Positions 1 through 11,744 of a stretch of DNA of 64,000 nucleotides are shown here, piece after piece. Positions within the stretch are counted from its first letter, which is position 1, and each line of letters starts with the position of its first letter. A program made the position numbers and the translations under genes. The notes under the pieces are model-generated. The model was not told where the DNA came from and made no database searches. It saw only the letters and a list, made by a program, of their open reading frames with translations. The DNA is from Siphonodentalium dalli (taxonomy: Eukaryota; Mollusca; Scaphopoda; Gadilida; Siphonodentaliidae), in the NCBI GenBank assembly GCA_032622095.1, contig CP136068.1:53778025-53842024 (forward strand), written 5' to 3'.

Positions 1-91
1 AGGTGGGTTCTTTTCTCAGTCTTTATACTGGTTTTTGTATTGGCTTCTGGTGGGTGTATGCCGAGCTCGCGTCCAACACTTCACTCGGCAA

Positions 92-273
92 GTGGCGTGG
101 TACACCCAGGTTGCATATTGTTCAATCGGGGCCGCGCCACATGCCGATGGTTGTCTTAATTTCGGTAATTCGATTAAAGAATTGCCATTACGCAAATATG
201 TCTTAGTCTTTAATTATTTAGCCCAACAGTGGTACCCAGGGAATTGTCGTAAAGTAGGGAGATAGGATATAAA
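92..273. repeat. 182-bp direct repeat, unit 1
   Basis: This segment recurs without any difference I can find at 622-803, 530 bp downstream. It has no recognisable coding potential. The pair could be short terminal repeats of a TRIM-like element (348 bp between them) or a remnant tandem duplication. The ends are not a clear TG...CA. Confidence 0.85.
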
Positions 274-574
274 ATAAATTTTACGAAGGAAAAGATTTTT
301 ATAGACGGTCGACCTTAATATTGTATCGACCTGCGACCGGGGTCAGCGGTTTAGAAATTTCGAGGTCAAGTGAACAGCTGAGCGCCAACCACGAGAAAGT
401 CGGGTACCTTAATTGATTGATTGTCTTCGTGGTGACGTTGTCGATATCCGACTGCCCATTCAAACGAATTTCGCACAGACCACAAGGTCAATAATTTCTA
501 CCCGCCATCCCACCCTTTCAGGTGTGGGCTTCTGCCCCCCCCCCCCTCTTCCTCCAGTGGCTGGTTAGTGCTTA

Positions 575-603
575 GTATGGCACGGCCCGGTGCCGTGCCA
601 TAC
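575..603. other. Perfect 12-bp stem hairpin followed by T-run
   Basis: GTATGGCACGGC pairs with GCCGTGCCATAC across a 5-nt loop, and CTTTTTT follows. The shape resembles a terminator, but in this eukaryotic setting it more likely belongs to the element defined by the 182-bp repeats. Confidence 0.7.
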
Positions 604-621
604 CTTTTTTGGTTTAGGCGT

Positions 622-803
622 GTGGCGTGGTACACCCAGGTTGCATATTGTTCAATCGGGGCCGCGCCACATGCCGATGGTTGTCTTAATTTCGGTAATT
701 CGATTAAAGAATTGCCATTACGCAAATATGTCTTAGTCTTTAATTATTTAGCCCAACAGTGGTACCCAGGGAATTGTCGTAAAGTAGGGAGATAGGATAT
801 AAA
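622..803. repeat. 182-bp direct repeat, unit 2
   Basis: Identical to 92-273 by eye. It starts about 20 bp after a GC-rich hairpin and T-run (575-609). Confidence 0.85.
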
Positions 804-1569
804 TGGCGCTTTTATCCGACTTGTATTGATCAAAACGCTAACTACCTACACTACAGTGTAAATCGAACTTCACGCAGCAGTCCACAGTTCAGTGATATTG
901 ATAGTAATATTTATATTCCGTTACAATCATTGACAATCTTTGTTATTAGATTACCTGTTTACTTTCCTCACAATCAGCGACATTCGGCTTACACGTGCTT
1001 CTGTTTTCATTAGGTTATATAAAAAAACGTACCTAGCATCTTCGTACACCAAGATAAAACGATTAACCCATGACGGGTGAAATATTTCCCCATTGCACCG
1101 CGGAGACATGTATATACTATGTATATACCCTATCATAATGTTTATATTATCTTCTGTAAATAACTCTTTGTAATTCTCTATATATTCATATGAATTCGAG
1201 AATAAATCACCATCAGCCTTTCCGTTGCGACATAGTTGGATTTCCGACATATGCTTTGTATGTGTTAAAATGACATTTAAAGAGGGAATTTTCGCGAGAA
1301 AATTATTTTCTGAAGAGATCAAAGGCCGTTTTTATCTATAGAAAAGAGTCCTTCGCTCAAATGGAGCCCGCTTGCGATCGGCAAATGTGTATGTACAATT
1401 TATACTGACGGTCTGAAAACTTGTTTTTATGGTGTTGTTTTGATTCTTCTGTGGTGTTTATGTTCTAAAAATATAATTTTTCGTCTTGGCGAAAGCAACT
1501 TCCGATTATATGTTTGTACGGTTTAGCCACTGTGAACATATACCGTATACAGACCTCATGCATGGTATA
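804..1569. other. No recognised feature
   Basis: AT-rich DNA. A 123-codon minus-strand open frame (951-1322) shows no motif I recognise and no splice or codon-usage support. Confidence 0.5.
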
Positions 1570-2540
1570 GGTTACAGTGACGTAATTCGATTGGTAGCGC
1601 CCTCCAACGGATTTTGGACCAAGATGCAGGAGAGAATTAAAAACATTCTGGGCTCTGGTTGGTTAATAGTAGTTTCGATATTTAAACATATAAAATACAA
1701 TTCAATTAGTTTATTCTGATCGTCAAATTTAGACATTACAGATATATATGGGTATAATATACAATATATTTCAGTACAGGTATACATGTATATATTATAT
1801 ATGGCATAATAATAGAATATAGAAATGTTGGACGGTATTCGGTTGTTTCAATATGTCAGGCGGGTGGTAATAAGCCTCAGGCGGACCTGAATATTTCTAG
1901 GATCTTCTTAATAAAAACTGATAGATTTTTAACTGTCTTTTGATTTCGGGAGTTGAAAAGAGCGGCTAGTTCTTTTAGTGTTAGGTCTCTGGTAGTAGTA
2001 GGGTTTCAGGTATTTTATTCGAAGTTCATTAAGTTCCCTACATTTCATTACCATGTGATATTCGTCGCCGATTTCAAGATTACATAGTGTGCAAATTCGG
2101 TCTGAGTAATCCGTATTTGTCCAAGTACCATGTTCTATAGGGAGTTTGTGGTTTCTTGTCCGGAAGGCCATAATATAGTTAACTGATCTGTTATCATCTA
2201 GGGTTAGATAATTCTCTGTTTCAATCACTCCTCTTGAAATTTCAGATGCCAAACAAAACATTGGCACATTGTAAAGCACGTGGTTCCTAGATTGAATGTT
2301 TTTGGTGTGAGGTAAAAAATGTCAATATTGTTTTCATGGACTTCTGACTCTAGATTATTAATCCCAAATTTAAAGGTATATTCCATGCCCGACTATATAA
2401 TTTTTTTCATGCAGAAACATTGCGCAGATGCCAATCCTGGTGATCATGTACTCATTTATCACAATTCGTGGATAGTCATGGCTGCAGGCCATTATATGTT
2501 AACACTGAGGCCTATGGGAAATAATTACTTCACTGTAATC
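1570..2540. mobile_element. TIR element A (GGTTACAGTGAAGTAATT family) with captured LINE tail
   Basis: The left end GGTTACAGTGACGTAATT is matched in reverse at the right end (AATTACTTCACTGTAATC). Both ends abut TA. Close relatives lie at 20969-21394 and 22257-22580. This copy is longer because it retains LINE coding sequence that is missing from the 20969 copy. No transposase is present, so it is non-autonomous. Confidence 0.6.
1886..2282 (-). pseudogene. LINE (non-LTR retrotransposon) ORF2 C-terminus, frameshifted
   Basis: The minus strand encodes the typical end of a non-LTR reverse transcriptase protein. A linker with LPIEHGTW is followed by the knuckle R-I-C-x2-C-x8-H-x4-C near 2110-2060. 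After a frameshift near 1990 comes a block matching the usual LFNSRN...NL..FIK.IL tail and a stop near 1888. The polymerase domain is absent, so this is a dead fragment. Family assignment below non-LTR retrotransposon is not possible by eye. Confidence 0.75.
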
Positions 2541-3354
2541 TAAAGCACAAAAATTAAAAAAATTCTCATTTGGGCCTAATGGTGGGTTTCTTATCAATAT
2601 TGACCAACAAACAATCCGGGAACTTGTAGCACGTGGCATCTTATATTATTTGAGTCGGTGGTAATCAATGAGAAGCCAATATTAACCCATCTGGACAATT
2701 TTTGCTTCCAATTTTCGCCTCGAAAATCTCACTTTTTTGTCCGATTTTGAGCCCATATGCGCACCTATAATGAATGTCATGGTAACCATTCACGCGCTGT
2801 ACATCGAGGGTCAATACAAAACTGAAATGAAGGCTTTTCGACGATCCATAAGAGCAACACTACATCGTTATCTGTGGCAGGTCTCTAAAATTTGATGTAA
2901 AACAATACCAGTGCAGGGTTAATGACAGCCAATTGGTCTATTTGAGGTGGCTTATCGACAAAAAGTGCAACACAGTTTTATGCCAAAATTGCGTTTACTA
3001 GAACTCAGAATTGGTCAAGTGCACCCAATTCAAGTTCCAGCGTGGCCATGTTTATCAAGCGAACCATCGTCCATATTTTCTCAGAGAGAAATCGGTCAGC
3101 TATAACATCAATGATGGGTATATATGCCACCGTCGTTTACTTTATGGACATGGACCTCACATGGTGACTTTTCGTGTTCATTTTAAGATATGGTGTGTTG
3201 CAATTGTAAACGGGGTGGGGTCAGGAAAGGGTTAATACGACGAAAACAAAGTCATGGATAGATATTTTATATTTTATTTTCAAATGGGAAGAGTCCAGGG
3301 ACCGATTTGTGTCATTTTCAGATGGCATGTCATTGACACTGTTGTCACTTTAGC
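2541..3354. repeat. Dispersed repeat R, copy 1
   Basis: This segment matches 21395-22256 along almost its whole length, with small indels. It begins CTAAAGCACAAA after the end of TIR element A and ends at GTCACTTTAG. In the second copy the same point is followed by another GGTTACAG element. Short plus-strand open frames (3011-3235 and its counterpart 21839-22165) are only partly conserved, so coding is doubtful. Confidence 0.7.
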
Positions 3355-3395
3355 CTGTACTATGGACTTTCTTTCTTTGAGAGACCTATTTAAAA

Positions 3396-5540
3396 TTACA
3401 GATCATTGTAAAATTGTCCGTGAATTGAGAATGGGACGATTGTAGGTAAATAGGCCGCAGACGACAGTTCCATAGTCGTGGCATTAAGAACGGCGATGTA
3501 TGACCGAGCGTTGGCGCCGTCTAACACGGGAACCAATAGCACACCGTCATCCTCAAAGGTCGCACCAGGGCGAGACACGAACCACGCTTCCAACGGATAA
3601 TGGTTTTGTAAATGCCAAAATTTGTCCTGGCCTGGCTTACATAAGTTCTTTTTAACAATAGCAATGTTGCTGAATATATTTTGGTCCATTTTAAGAACCA
3701 TACCATACGCATAGCAGTATGACTTGTAGCGATAGTTCTCGTTGATCGCCGGAAAGTCGAACCAGTTCACGAAATTCATTCCTGGCGTCGTTTGGAATGT
3801 GACTACATTAACTTTCTGTGAAACCATATTTATTACATATCTTCTAAGCATAGCTTGAGTTTCCATACTGTTTCGTTTCGTCGAATTTGTCAGGTTGTCG
3901 ACCGTCATGTTTTTCAATAAATTGGGATTCGGGTAAGTTGCTATATCAACAATTATTTCGCCAGAATCGAGTTCGAAAGCATTGATGTGGTGCAGGATGA
4001 ACACATTCGGAGCTGTCACCTTAGTAACATTCCCAGAATCTATGTGAACTACATAAACATTTGTATCCTTGTCTGCATACCAGTCTAGAGACTGAAACGG
4101 TGCTGACGTTGCGATCATTTTGGTAACATTCAAGTAGAAAGGATGCGCAAACAAAATGACATAATTTCGAGTGACAGAAAAGGAATGCATATACGGCACG
4201 CTGTCAACTTCAATCACTCCGACAACTTCACGCTCACGCACAGAAGTTATCCGGATCACAGAGATCTTACTTTTCACATCTGGAATTATACTGACTGTGC
4301 TTAGGAAAGTAAACCAGTTTGATGTTCCGGCTTCCGGAAGTGGATGAGCAGACGACAAGATGCTGAGAAAGGAGAAGTTGGTCGTCCTGGCAGCGGCTGG
4401 AACTCTGGGAGTAACTGATTTGATCGTCTCCAATGTTTGTGGATTAAACTCGTATATCATCCAGAAATCATTCAGTGCAACAAATGCATCATTTCCGCGG
4501 TCACCTTTGAACTTTCTGACATTAACATTCATATTGTCCATTCCCCGGAGTAGCTGTTCCTTCGTCTGCACGTAATCAAATGCTGGCGACACTGTCTCGA
4601 GCATTAAATACGGGGCGACATCACCAAGCTGCATCGATGTGTTATAGCTCTTAGAGCCGATCATCCGCGTGCTGAAATAACTCCCGTTAGCGCTGAACCT
4701 CCAACTCGCAAGTTTCCCGTATGCGTCAAAAGCGTGGATAAAATGTCGAGGACCCAGCTCAAACCTTCCCAGTCCGTTTCTGATCTGAAATCATAAATCG
4801 AATTCAGATTGTTCACACGAAGCTATCGTGTGCAGCTTCAGCATAGGTACGACTAAACTTATTCTAAACTCTTTCATAATTTCAATATTCTTGTCAGTCC
4901 ACGATCGATCGTTTATATAGGGCCATGGAGTGTTCTGCTGATTGAAATCTCGTTAGAAGGACATCTTCTGGTCAACAGTCAAAGACGTACACCAGGCATA
5001 CACGGCTGTTCAGACTATTCGGATGCGCTCCATGCACATACATGCACATGCCTCGAACAGGAACGATGCGTTGGAAGGGGTGGCCATGTTTGAAGGTATG
5101 GCATGGATTAAAATTAGTATCATATTCAAGATATTCCAGGATATATATACGAACTGTCACCGACAACGCGCAGATGACAGAAACCCGGCGCACGCAAACC
5201 ACTCTTACTACATTGACTCCTTTAGTGAGAACCATTTACTAAAGAAACAAGTTCATTGGTATATATGGAATCTATTTCGAGATTCCGATTGCTTACAATG
5301 GTTACTGTGCATGGCCCTAAACCATGCAGCATGCACCTTTAAGCATATGACACTTACAAGCGTTCCTCTAAGCCAAATGGGTGTTGCATTGGAGAACGTG
5401 ATCTCGTGGTCTTGGTATTCATCTAAGTTGGACTCGAAGAAGTGATTGAACCCCTCGTCGTCCTGGGTATAGATGCTCCGTATGAGGACACTGAACACTA
5501 GTACATATACAATTCCAAAAGCTCGCATGGTTCCAATCAT
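3396..5540 (-). CDS. Carotenoid oxygenase family protein (RPE65/BCO-like), copy 1, two coding exons
   Basis: Coding exon 1 runs 5540-5358 and ends at a GTAAGT donor (5357-5352). Coding exon 2 runs 4784-3396 after a TTTCAG acceptor and ends in TAA. The joint is phase 0 and gives 523 residues, close to RPE65 (533) and BCO1 (547). It restores the family's WLRGTL-x-RNG block. Family motifs follow in order: FELG/HAFD near 70-81, AHP at 207-209, PYMHSF at 258-263, HHINAFE at 326-332, EDDG at 472-475 and FSIHG at 513-517. Histidines 208, 261, 327 and 516 match the four Fe(II) ligands. Residues about 5-25 are hydrophobic, like a signal peptide, and ten N-x-S/T sequons follow, so an ER or secreted location is inferred. 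Known relatives cleave carotenoids or isomerise retinyl esters; the substrate here cannot be read. ATG 5540 is used because it aligns with copy 2; ATG 5528 is an alternative. A CAG acceptor at 5575-5577 suggests a 5' UTR intron. Confidence 0.92.
4785..5357 (-). other. Intron of oxygenase copy 1
   Basis: The 573-bp intron begins GTAAGT and ends TTTCAG on the minus strand. It lies in phase 0 between the codons for the WLRGTL block and the I-R-N-G block. Open frames inside it are chance or antisense shadows. Confidence 0.9.
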
Positions 5541-5801
5541 GTGATAACGTGCTGGTTCTGTTATTTTGTCGTAACTGAAAATGAAATTCAGAAGAAAACA
5601 AAATAAAAAAACAACCAAACAATAAAAACTAAAGTAAAGAGATTTCACATAATTGAATCCCTGAATACACCTGTAACTGCACGTAAGGTATATTACAATG
5701 TACATAACTAACAATTGTGAATCATGCGTTTGTTACGCCTGTGTTTTATGTAACTGACTACTTTTGATGCAACTAACGAGTTCTGATGTAGAATTGCCAG
5801 C

Positions 5802-6095
5802 CGAAAAAGGCCCATAAATCCGGCACAACTCATCGGGCCGAACCCAAATTCGAAATTGATATTTTGGCATGACTGAGACTCATACCAAGTTTAGTTGTGA
5901 TAATACAATCCAAACTCAAGTTATCATCCGGAAACCAAACTATTGACATAAATATGAATTTTTCAAGTTGAAAAAGGTGCATAACTGCGGCAAAAATCAT
6001 CGGGCCGAACCTAAATTCGAACTTGACCTGTATTTTGGTATGACTGAACCACATACCAAGTTGAGTTGTGATCAAATAATCCAAACTCAAGTTAT
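5802..6095. repeat. Tandem repeat upstream of oxygenase copy 1 (~170-190 bp unit, ~2 units)
   Basis: Units carry recognisable blocks such as ATCGGGCCGAACC, CATACCAAGTTTAGTTGTGATC and ATCCAAACTCAAGTTATC. The same unit is present about four times at 18300-18880, upstream of oxygenase copy 2, so the repeat was part of the duplicated segment. Confidence 0.8.
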
Positions 6096-6105
6096 CAGTG
6101 TAGCT

Positions 6106-6790
6106 CCATAGAATTCCGTGCTTTCCTAAAACATGTCCTGTTTACAGTCCTGAATTCAGAAAAGCTAATTTGATTTTAAATAAGCAATTCATACAATTTA
6201 GCTTTTCTGAAGGGTACCCTCCTTGTATTTCGTGCATTCCTAAAAACGTGTCCTGTTTAAAATCCCGAATTTAGAAAGCTAATTCATTTTAAATAGTGGA
6301 TCGTTTAAATAGTTGTATTACACACATTCGGCTTTTGTGCCTCTCCCACCTTCATGCGTTCTGAATTAATGCCTTGTTAAAGCCGTGCTTTTTAGAAAAG
6401 ATGTAATGTTATATTTAATTTAGAAAAGATGTAAAGGTGTAAAGATGTAAAGGTTATATTTAATTAATATTGGGTTATTCACACAATGTAGCTTTTCTAA
6501 AGAGTACGACCCTCTATGGAATTCCGTGCAATCTTAAAAACATGTCCTGTTTAAAATCCTAAATTGATATCAAATAGTTATATTACTCGCATTCAGCAGT
6601 TGTACCCCCTCCCTCTTTGACGCTTCGTGCGTTCTGAATTAATTCCTTGTTGAAGGCGTGCTTTTTAGAAAAGGTGTAATGCTATAAAAGGGTTAAATTT
6701 TATATCAGGCTACTCACACAATTTAGCTTTAAAATCTGGAATTCAGAATTGCTAAAATTATTTGAATTGGATAAAATTCCATAATATATA
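6106..6790. repeat. Degenerate repeat block (~290-bp period)
   Basis: Blocks reading approximately CCTAAAAACATGTCCTG recur near 6125, 6240 and 6530. TTCTGAATTAAT.CCTTGTT recurs near 6360 and 6637, and TTTAGCTTTTCT recurs at the joints. No coding sequence is visible. Confidence 0.6.
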
Positions 6791-7215
6791 AATAAATAAC
6801 AATATAAATAATAAATTCATATATATATAATCAAGTCGCCGTGTGATTAATTCACATTTCATGTGTACAATTACCCTATACGATTAATCTTTCACGTATT
6901 GTAGTTTTACGCACGTCTCCTCGATGTTATACTCATAACAAATTTTGACCTATATTTGCAATGTTGTGAAGAGCATTTGATGCTATTTTCCACTTCCTTA
7001 TGCTAATGCTATGCTAATTGGAAGTATATATTAACGCGCATATGGTGCACATGGTCTAGTGTCGGTTGAAAGCCTGTTCTGGCGGTTTGAACATTATATA
7101 TTTCGTAATTTCTCAGCCAATGTTAACTGTTCACCGTACACGTATCCACTCTGCTTGACAGTGTTGGTTGATTGCCTATTGCGTGTGTTGATTATTCACT
7201 CACGAGTAACCGCTT
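6791..7215. other. No recognised feature
   Basis: AT-rich DNA without open frames or clear repeats. Confidence 0.4.
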
Positions 7216-8523
7216 GCTGAATAAACTGAGGGTCCAGGGGGGATATTTCCTGGCACGTATGATCATTTTAATTTTTTCCGGCCTCGGCCCACCCACCCAA
7301 TTTCTTCCGTTTCCGGCCTTTTTTCCAGGCAATTTTGGACACCCACCCTTTTTTTTCCGTTTCAGGAATTTTGTTCCGGTCAGTTTTGAACACCCACCCC
7401 CTAAATAGTTTATTGCGCGAGATTTTAATAGAACAGTGCATAATGAAGATAACGATACTATTTGAATTTATCATATAAGTGTCATTAATCAAGATATGTG
7501 TCAACATAAGCACATTTATAGGGATAGGCAGAGTGCCAAAGTTTTTATTAACATTCATTTTCATAATATATAGTCACATGATCTAGTCACATAATCACAT
7601 TTGAGTATTCTACAGACTACATGGTACAACACATTTCAGATTATTTGATATTTTGATATTTGCTATGTGATATATTGCTTGAACCAAATTGTTTATCAAA
7701 ACATTTGGAAATACAACTGTTCATCCCAGTTCATCCCAGTTTGAAGAATAATGCTAATACCAAACATAACCATGATATACCCGCATGACTCTTCTTGGGG
7801 CATCTCAGAAACCAGAACTGAGGAAACATGTTATAGCGTGTAATGGTAGGCTGGTAGCCACTGCCTGAAGTAATAGGCTTCGTAATAATTGGGAATAACA
7901 TATGGATGGATAGCCCAATCTCACTTCTTTTTAGTTCACGATATCAGTGACGATAAAATCTTTGTTACTGGGATTAACATTACAAGCTGATCCACATTAA
8001 CTTGGAAAACAATTTGAAATTGTTCAAGCTGGCCTTCAATTTATATGTTAAGATTTTATGTTTTACGTTGTCAAAAGTCTATTTTATTCCATTATTTATT
8101 ATATCGTTATTTCCATGTCACATATGGTCAAATGTGCTTTCATTTTATTGCTTATTTTCAGCTGAGTTCTGCATAGTTATTCTTATTTTGTTGTATCAGC
8201 TGGTATCAGTAGATGGAATCCTGATTAAATTTTATTTTTCCAATAGCGCAATTTCTTGTTCTATCAAGTTGAATTTGGGTTATTGTGCAACTGATCCAAC
8301 TTCTGATAACCTCTATATATAGTATAGCATTGCTATTAACTATATGTGACCTGCTTCTGTTCAAAACACATCAAAATAAGACTCAATAGCAGAAATGGAA
8401 AACAAAATTGGCACATGGAAAAAACTGCTTTTCGGAGCTGAGAGACACACACCCACCCCATCATACGTGCCTGGAAATTTTTTCCGACCCCCCCCGGAGG
8501 GTCTGGAAGTTTACTGAATCAGT
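7216..8523. mobile_element. Possible TIR element (~1.3 kb), non-autonomous
   Basis: The left end (about 7216-7264: GCTGAATAAACT, GGGTCC, a G-run, TTCCTGGCACGTATGAT) is matched in inverted orientation by 8470-8523 (ATCATACGTGCCTGGAAA, a C-run, GGGTCT, AGTTTACTGAATC). The interior has a weak 106-codon open frame with no motif. The arms are imperfect, so boundaries are approximate. Confidence 0.45.
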
Positions 8524-9119
8524 CCAGAGACGTCTTGGTGGACTCGAGCGTGACTATTGCCACACAGATCGGGACTTATAAGACAGATAAGTGCAGATGC
8601 CAGTGTATTCCACCCAGGGACGCTGCAACCAGAATTGGGAACCAGCTCAGTAATGATTCAGTCGTCGCCGTTCCACACCAAACTACTCACTACGACGTCG
8701 GTTCTTCTGTTTGCTATTTTAAATCGCTCGAATTTAAGCCAAAAATTGCTGGCCGACGATTTAACCCAAATGTTGATCCAGTCCACCGTCGATCGCCGAT
8801 TTAAGGACTATGGAATCTCAGATTAAAAAAATTCTAAAATATATATATAAATACTAAACAACTTTTAGCTGTATCCAGGTGTGCCTACCTGCTAAACATG
8901 CTAGAAATAAAACTTTTGACACCCGAAACTACCAACGTGTCCCAATTTTAAGACTTTGAAATTTCATGTTTCCTCAGTTTCAATGTAAACATTTGTCATA
9001 AATTGGCCCAATAAAACATCTCATGGATATCTTACAACCAGACCAGATGGCAGGCAGATCACAACACGGGGACTATCTTGATCAGATCGGTCTGTCTGAC
9101 ACAGGCAACCGACCACCCC
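8524..9119. other. No recognised gene; two overlapping open frames
   Basis: Two overlapping 89-codon plus-strand frames (8535-8804, 8557-8826) have no identifiable domain, and neither is supported over the other. The rest is AT-rich. Confidence 0.35.
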
Positions 9120-9680
9120 TCTGATTGGATTAGGTGACTAGGAAAGCATGCATGTCCACCAGAAGTTGAGAAATATGACCATGGCCCACTGACTGGGCTG
9201 ACTCTTTTCAATCACTGTTGACACAATTGAAAATCGAGATTCCATATTCCTTAATTCGCTGGATGTTGGCCTTCGCATGCAAAAGTAAAACAAGCATAGT
9301 GTGACACACACACGATACATAATAATATACACCCCGTATATGATATGGGGATATGTGACTTTCATCCTCTATTTCTTGCAAGTCGCACAGAGTACGCATT
9401 CGTTCATGAACTTTCTCATTCCGAAATCTGCCAGCTTCAGTATTGCGCAACGAAATTGAGCCAAGATTGATCGGTGATATTTGTCAATGTTTTACTGATA
9501 TATTTCTCTGTTTCATAGGTGTCTTGTGTAATCGGTAAGTTCGTAGCTTTGGAATATAGTTCAGTTTTTCTAGCCAGCTATCTGCAGAAATTTGAGTGCG
9601 TTTCAATTCGATGTCGCTAACATTACATGTTTGTATATTTTCAAAAATTGGGAATCTGTGGAAAAAAATCCGGGTCAAAA
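9120..9680 (-). pseudogene. LINE reverse-transcriptase C-terminal fragment, frameshifted
   Basis: Reading the minus strand from 9678, the fragment contains the typical PKLRTYRL block (about 9550-9530). In another frame it has a knuckle-like block near 9400-9360 (RTLC...IEDESH) that has lost part of its Cys/His set. Frame changes and stops show it is dead. The first part is closely related to 34975-35190. Confidence 0.7.
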
Positions 9681-9912
9681 GTCAAAAGTTCAAAAATGCC
9701 TCGAAAATAGTCAAAGTCCGAAAATAAACGGTGATTGTCCGAAATAAGTCCGGGGTCATAAATGCCCACTTCGGCCAAAAATTTTGGGCCGAAATGTTTT
9801 TGGGCCGAGTCCGAAAAAGTCGGCCGAATTTCAGTTTTCGCTCTGCTCGGTCGGGAAAATTTCGCAATTTTCGAGGCATTTTTGAACTTTTGACCCGGAT
9901 TTTTTTTTTAAC
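9662..9912. mobile_element. Foldback (inverted-repeat) element, ~250 bp
   Basis: The arm at 9665-9710 (AAAATCCGGGTCAAAAGT, a 7-bp duplication, then TTCAAAAATGCCTCGAAAAT) is matched in reverse by 9865-9912. The interior has smaller palindromic TTCGGCC/GGCCGAA blocks. No coding capacity. It is inserted at the edge of the LINE fragment. Confidence 0.7.
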
Positions 9913-10618
9913 AGGAAATTTCGTCTCACCTTACTAAAGAATTTGATCCAATTATAGATCTTACTGAAACAAAAAATGGGTTATATCGGGCAGTATTGGT
10001 TTTATTTTTTCAATATGAGGGCTCCTGAAAATTAGTGTCAATCGTCAAAATAAAGCCAACAAATTTGAGATTGTTTTTCAATTTTACTAGCTGATGTATC
10101 TCGTACAAACTGAAATATGGCCTTATATACACCATAATATTACTAAATTGAAGAGGAAATGTTAGTCTACATTTTGAGAGGGATATCTTGTCAAATTTTA
10201 ACCCTTTTCGTGCAGAATTTGGCAATTTATAATAAAAATTGACCAAAATTAACATAAAATTTAAATTAAAAATACTTTAATAGCAATATGAAGCAACCAT
10301 AAGTCAATTGAAATATCTAAATATAATGATACAACATCAGATAAAGCCACAGGCATGCAATTTTAACAGATGGCAGGACATACTGTCTGTTTAACAGACC
10401 TGCTATGACAGTCTTGCACGGCAGTAACTCTTGTGTTGATACTATCACCCCCCCCCCCCCCCAACTTGGGGCGGGGCTACGGTCCCCGATAGGGGCTACT
10501 GGGTGCCGGAAGCTATAAGGTCAACCATTGTCAGCTTTCCCCAATGGGGGGGGGGGCTAACACACCTCGAAATTGGGGGGGGATTTAGACCCCCTGACCC
10601 CCTCATGCATAACCGCCC
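9913..10618. other. Non-coding; homopolymer tracts
   Basis: AT-rich DNA. A run of about 14 C lies near 10447-10462, and G-runs lie at 10543-10556 and 10576-10583. No gene is visible. Confidence 0.5.
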
Positions 10619-11030
10619 ATGCATAATTCCCAGATATATCACTTTCTTTACTATCTACATCTCTTGGAAGCTATGCGTGACAACAGTCCCACGTGTAACA
10701 GTATTTCGGAATTAGTCACAACACTTTCTGGCATAATGATAGATGCAGCGAAAAAGAATTTCGGTTCCATGTATGTGAGGACAAATCAGCGACCTGAAAC
10801 ATCACAGCGAACTCGTTGCAGAGCGTGGCTCACAGACGAATGTCGAAACGTATATAAGGGAAGCTTGTAAAAAAAAGAAGCCAAACGCATATATGCTAAA
10901 ACACCAAACGAGAATACAAAACTAGGCATACGGCAAGATGAACGTGAATATAAAGAAGTCATAAATAGGGCGAAACGTTAATATGAAATTAATTTGCAAG
11001 TTCACATGGAAATATTCTAAACACAGATAC
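10619..11030 (+). pseudogene. LINE ORF2 linker between endonuclease and RT, with stop codons
   Basis: The plus strand reads R-x-R-C-R-A-W-L-T-D-E-C and then, after a stop and frame change near 10870, a Lys/Glu/Tyr-rich stretch ending in EYKEVINRAKR before another stop. This is the usual linker that follows the endonuclease and precedes the reverse transcriptase in many LINEs. No RT domain follows. A degraded fragment. Confidence 0.6.
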
Positions 11031-11744
11031 AACTACAGTGACCATGGCGCATGCATGATAATATTATAATTTTAATTCACCATGAAGGCCTATACTTTGA
11101 CCAATGCATGACCATGGATTAGATATCGTAAAACCATGCTCACAGCAAGTGAATCCATAGCTATGGTCACACAAATAAAGAACACTCTCACACAAAATAC
11201 TACGAACATGTTGTTATATATAACCGGTGTATAATAAAACATAGTACTGGCATTATGTATATTTGTAATACGACCTTGCCTAAACCTACATACAAGGCTC
11301 GTCCAGATTGGTCAGTATCCCGTATTCCCACGGAGACACGACCGTCGTTTTGTGGTACAATTCTAAATATTTTGAATTGTACCACACACAAATGTGGTAT
11401 ACAATCAGTGAAATGCTGCCAACGCCTCAAAGTTTCAGAAGTCAAACCATACGGGTATTGGTTAATGTCATGCTATAGACTGAAGAAGAGACATATAATG
11501 ACTACCTATATATACTGAATTTTATTTTAGATAGAACAAAAATAAGTCTTAACTGAAATTTTTGTTGCCAAAAAGGCAATGAAAATGGGTCGCTGTTCAA
11601 TAGTGACGTCATGGTTGACGTTACAGTTCTAAGAGAGGAACTGTTTGGTGGCAGAGCTAGAAACTGGGCTATTATATAGCAGGTTGAATGTACATGAATG
11701 TCACTAAAATTTCGACCAAAACATAGACTCGAATTACAAAAGAG

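Noticed and set aside
575-603. Bacterial-type terminator
   Set aside because: The shape fits, but the window is eukaryotic and no gene ends there.
92-803. LTR retrotransposon
   Set aside because: No TG...CA ends, primer-binding site or coding region visible; kept only as a direct repeat with a TRIM-like possibility.
3521-3712. 63-codon frame inside oxygenase exon 2 (also 15172-15363)
   Set aside because: Alternative-frame shadow of the oxygenase coding exon.
5023-5445. 140-codon plus-strand open frame over the oxygenase intron
   Set aside because: Antisense to intron and exon 1; not conserved as one frame in copy 2.
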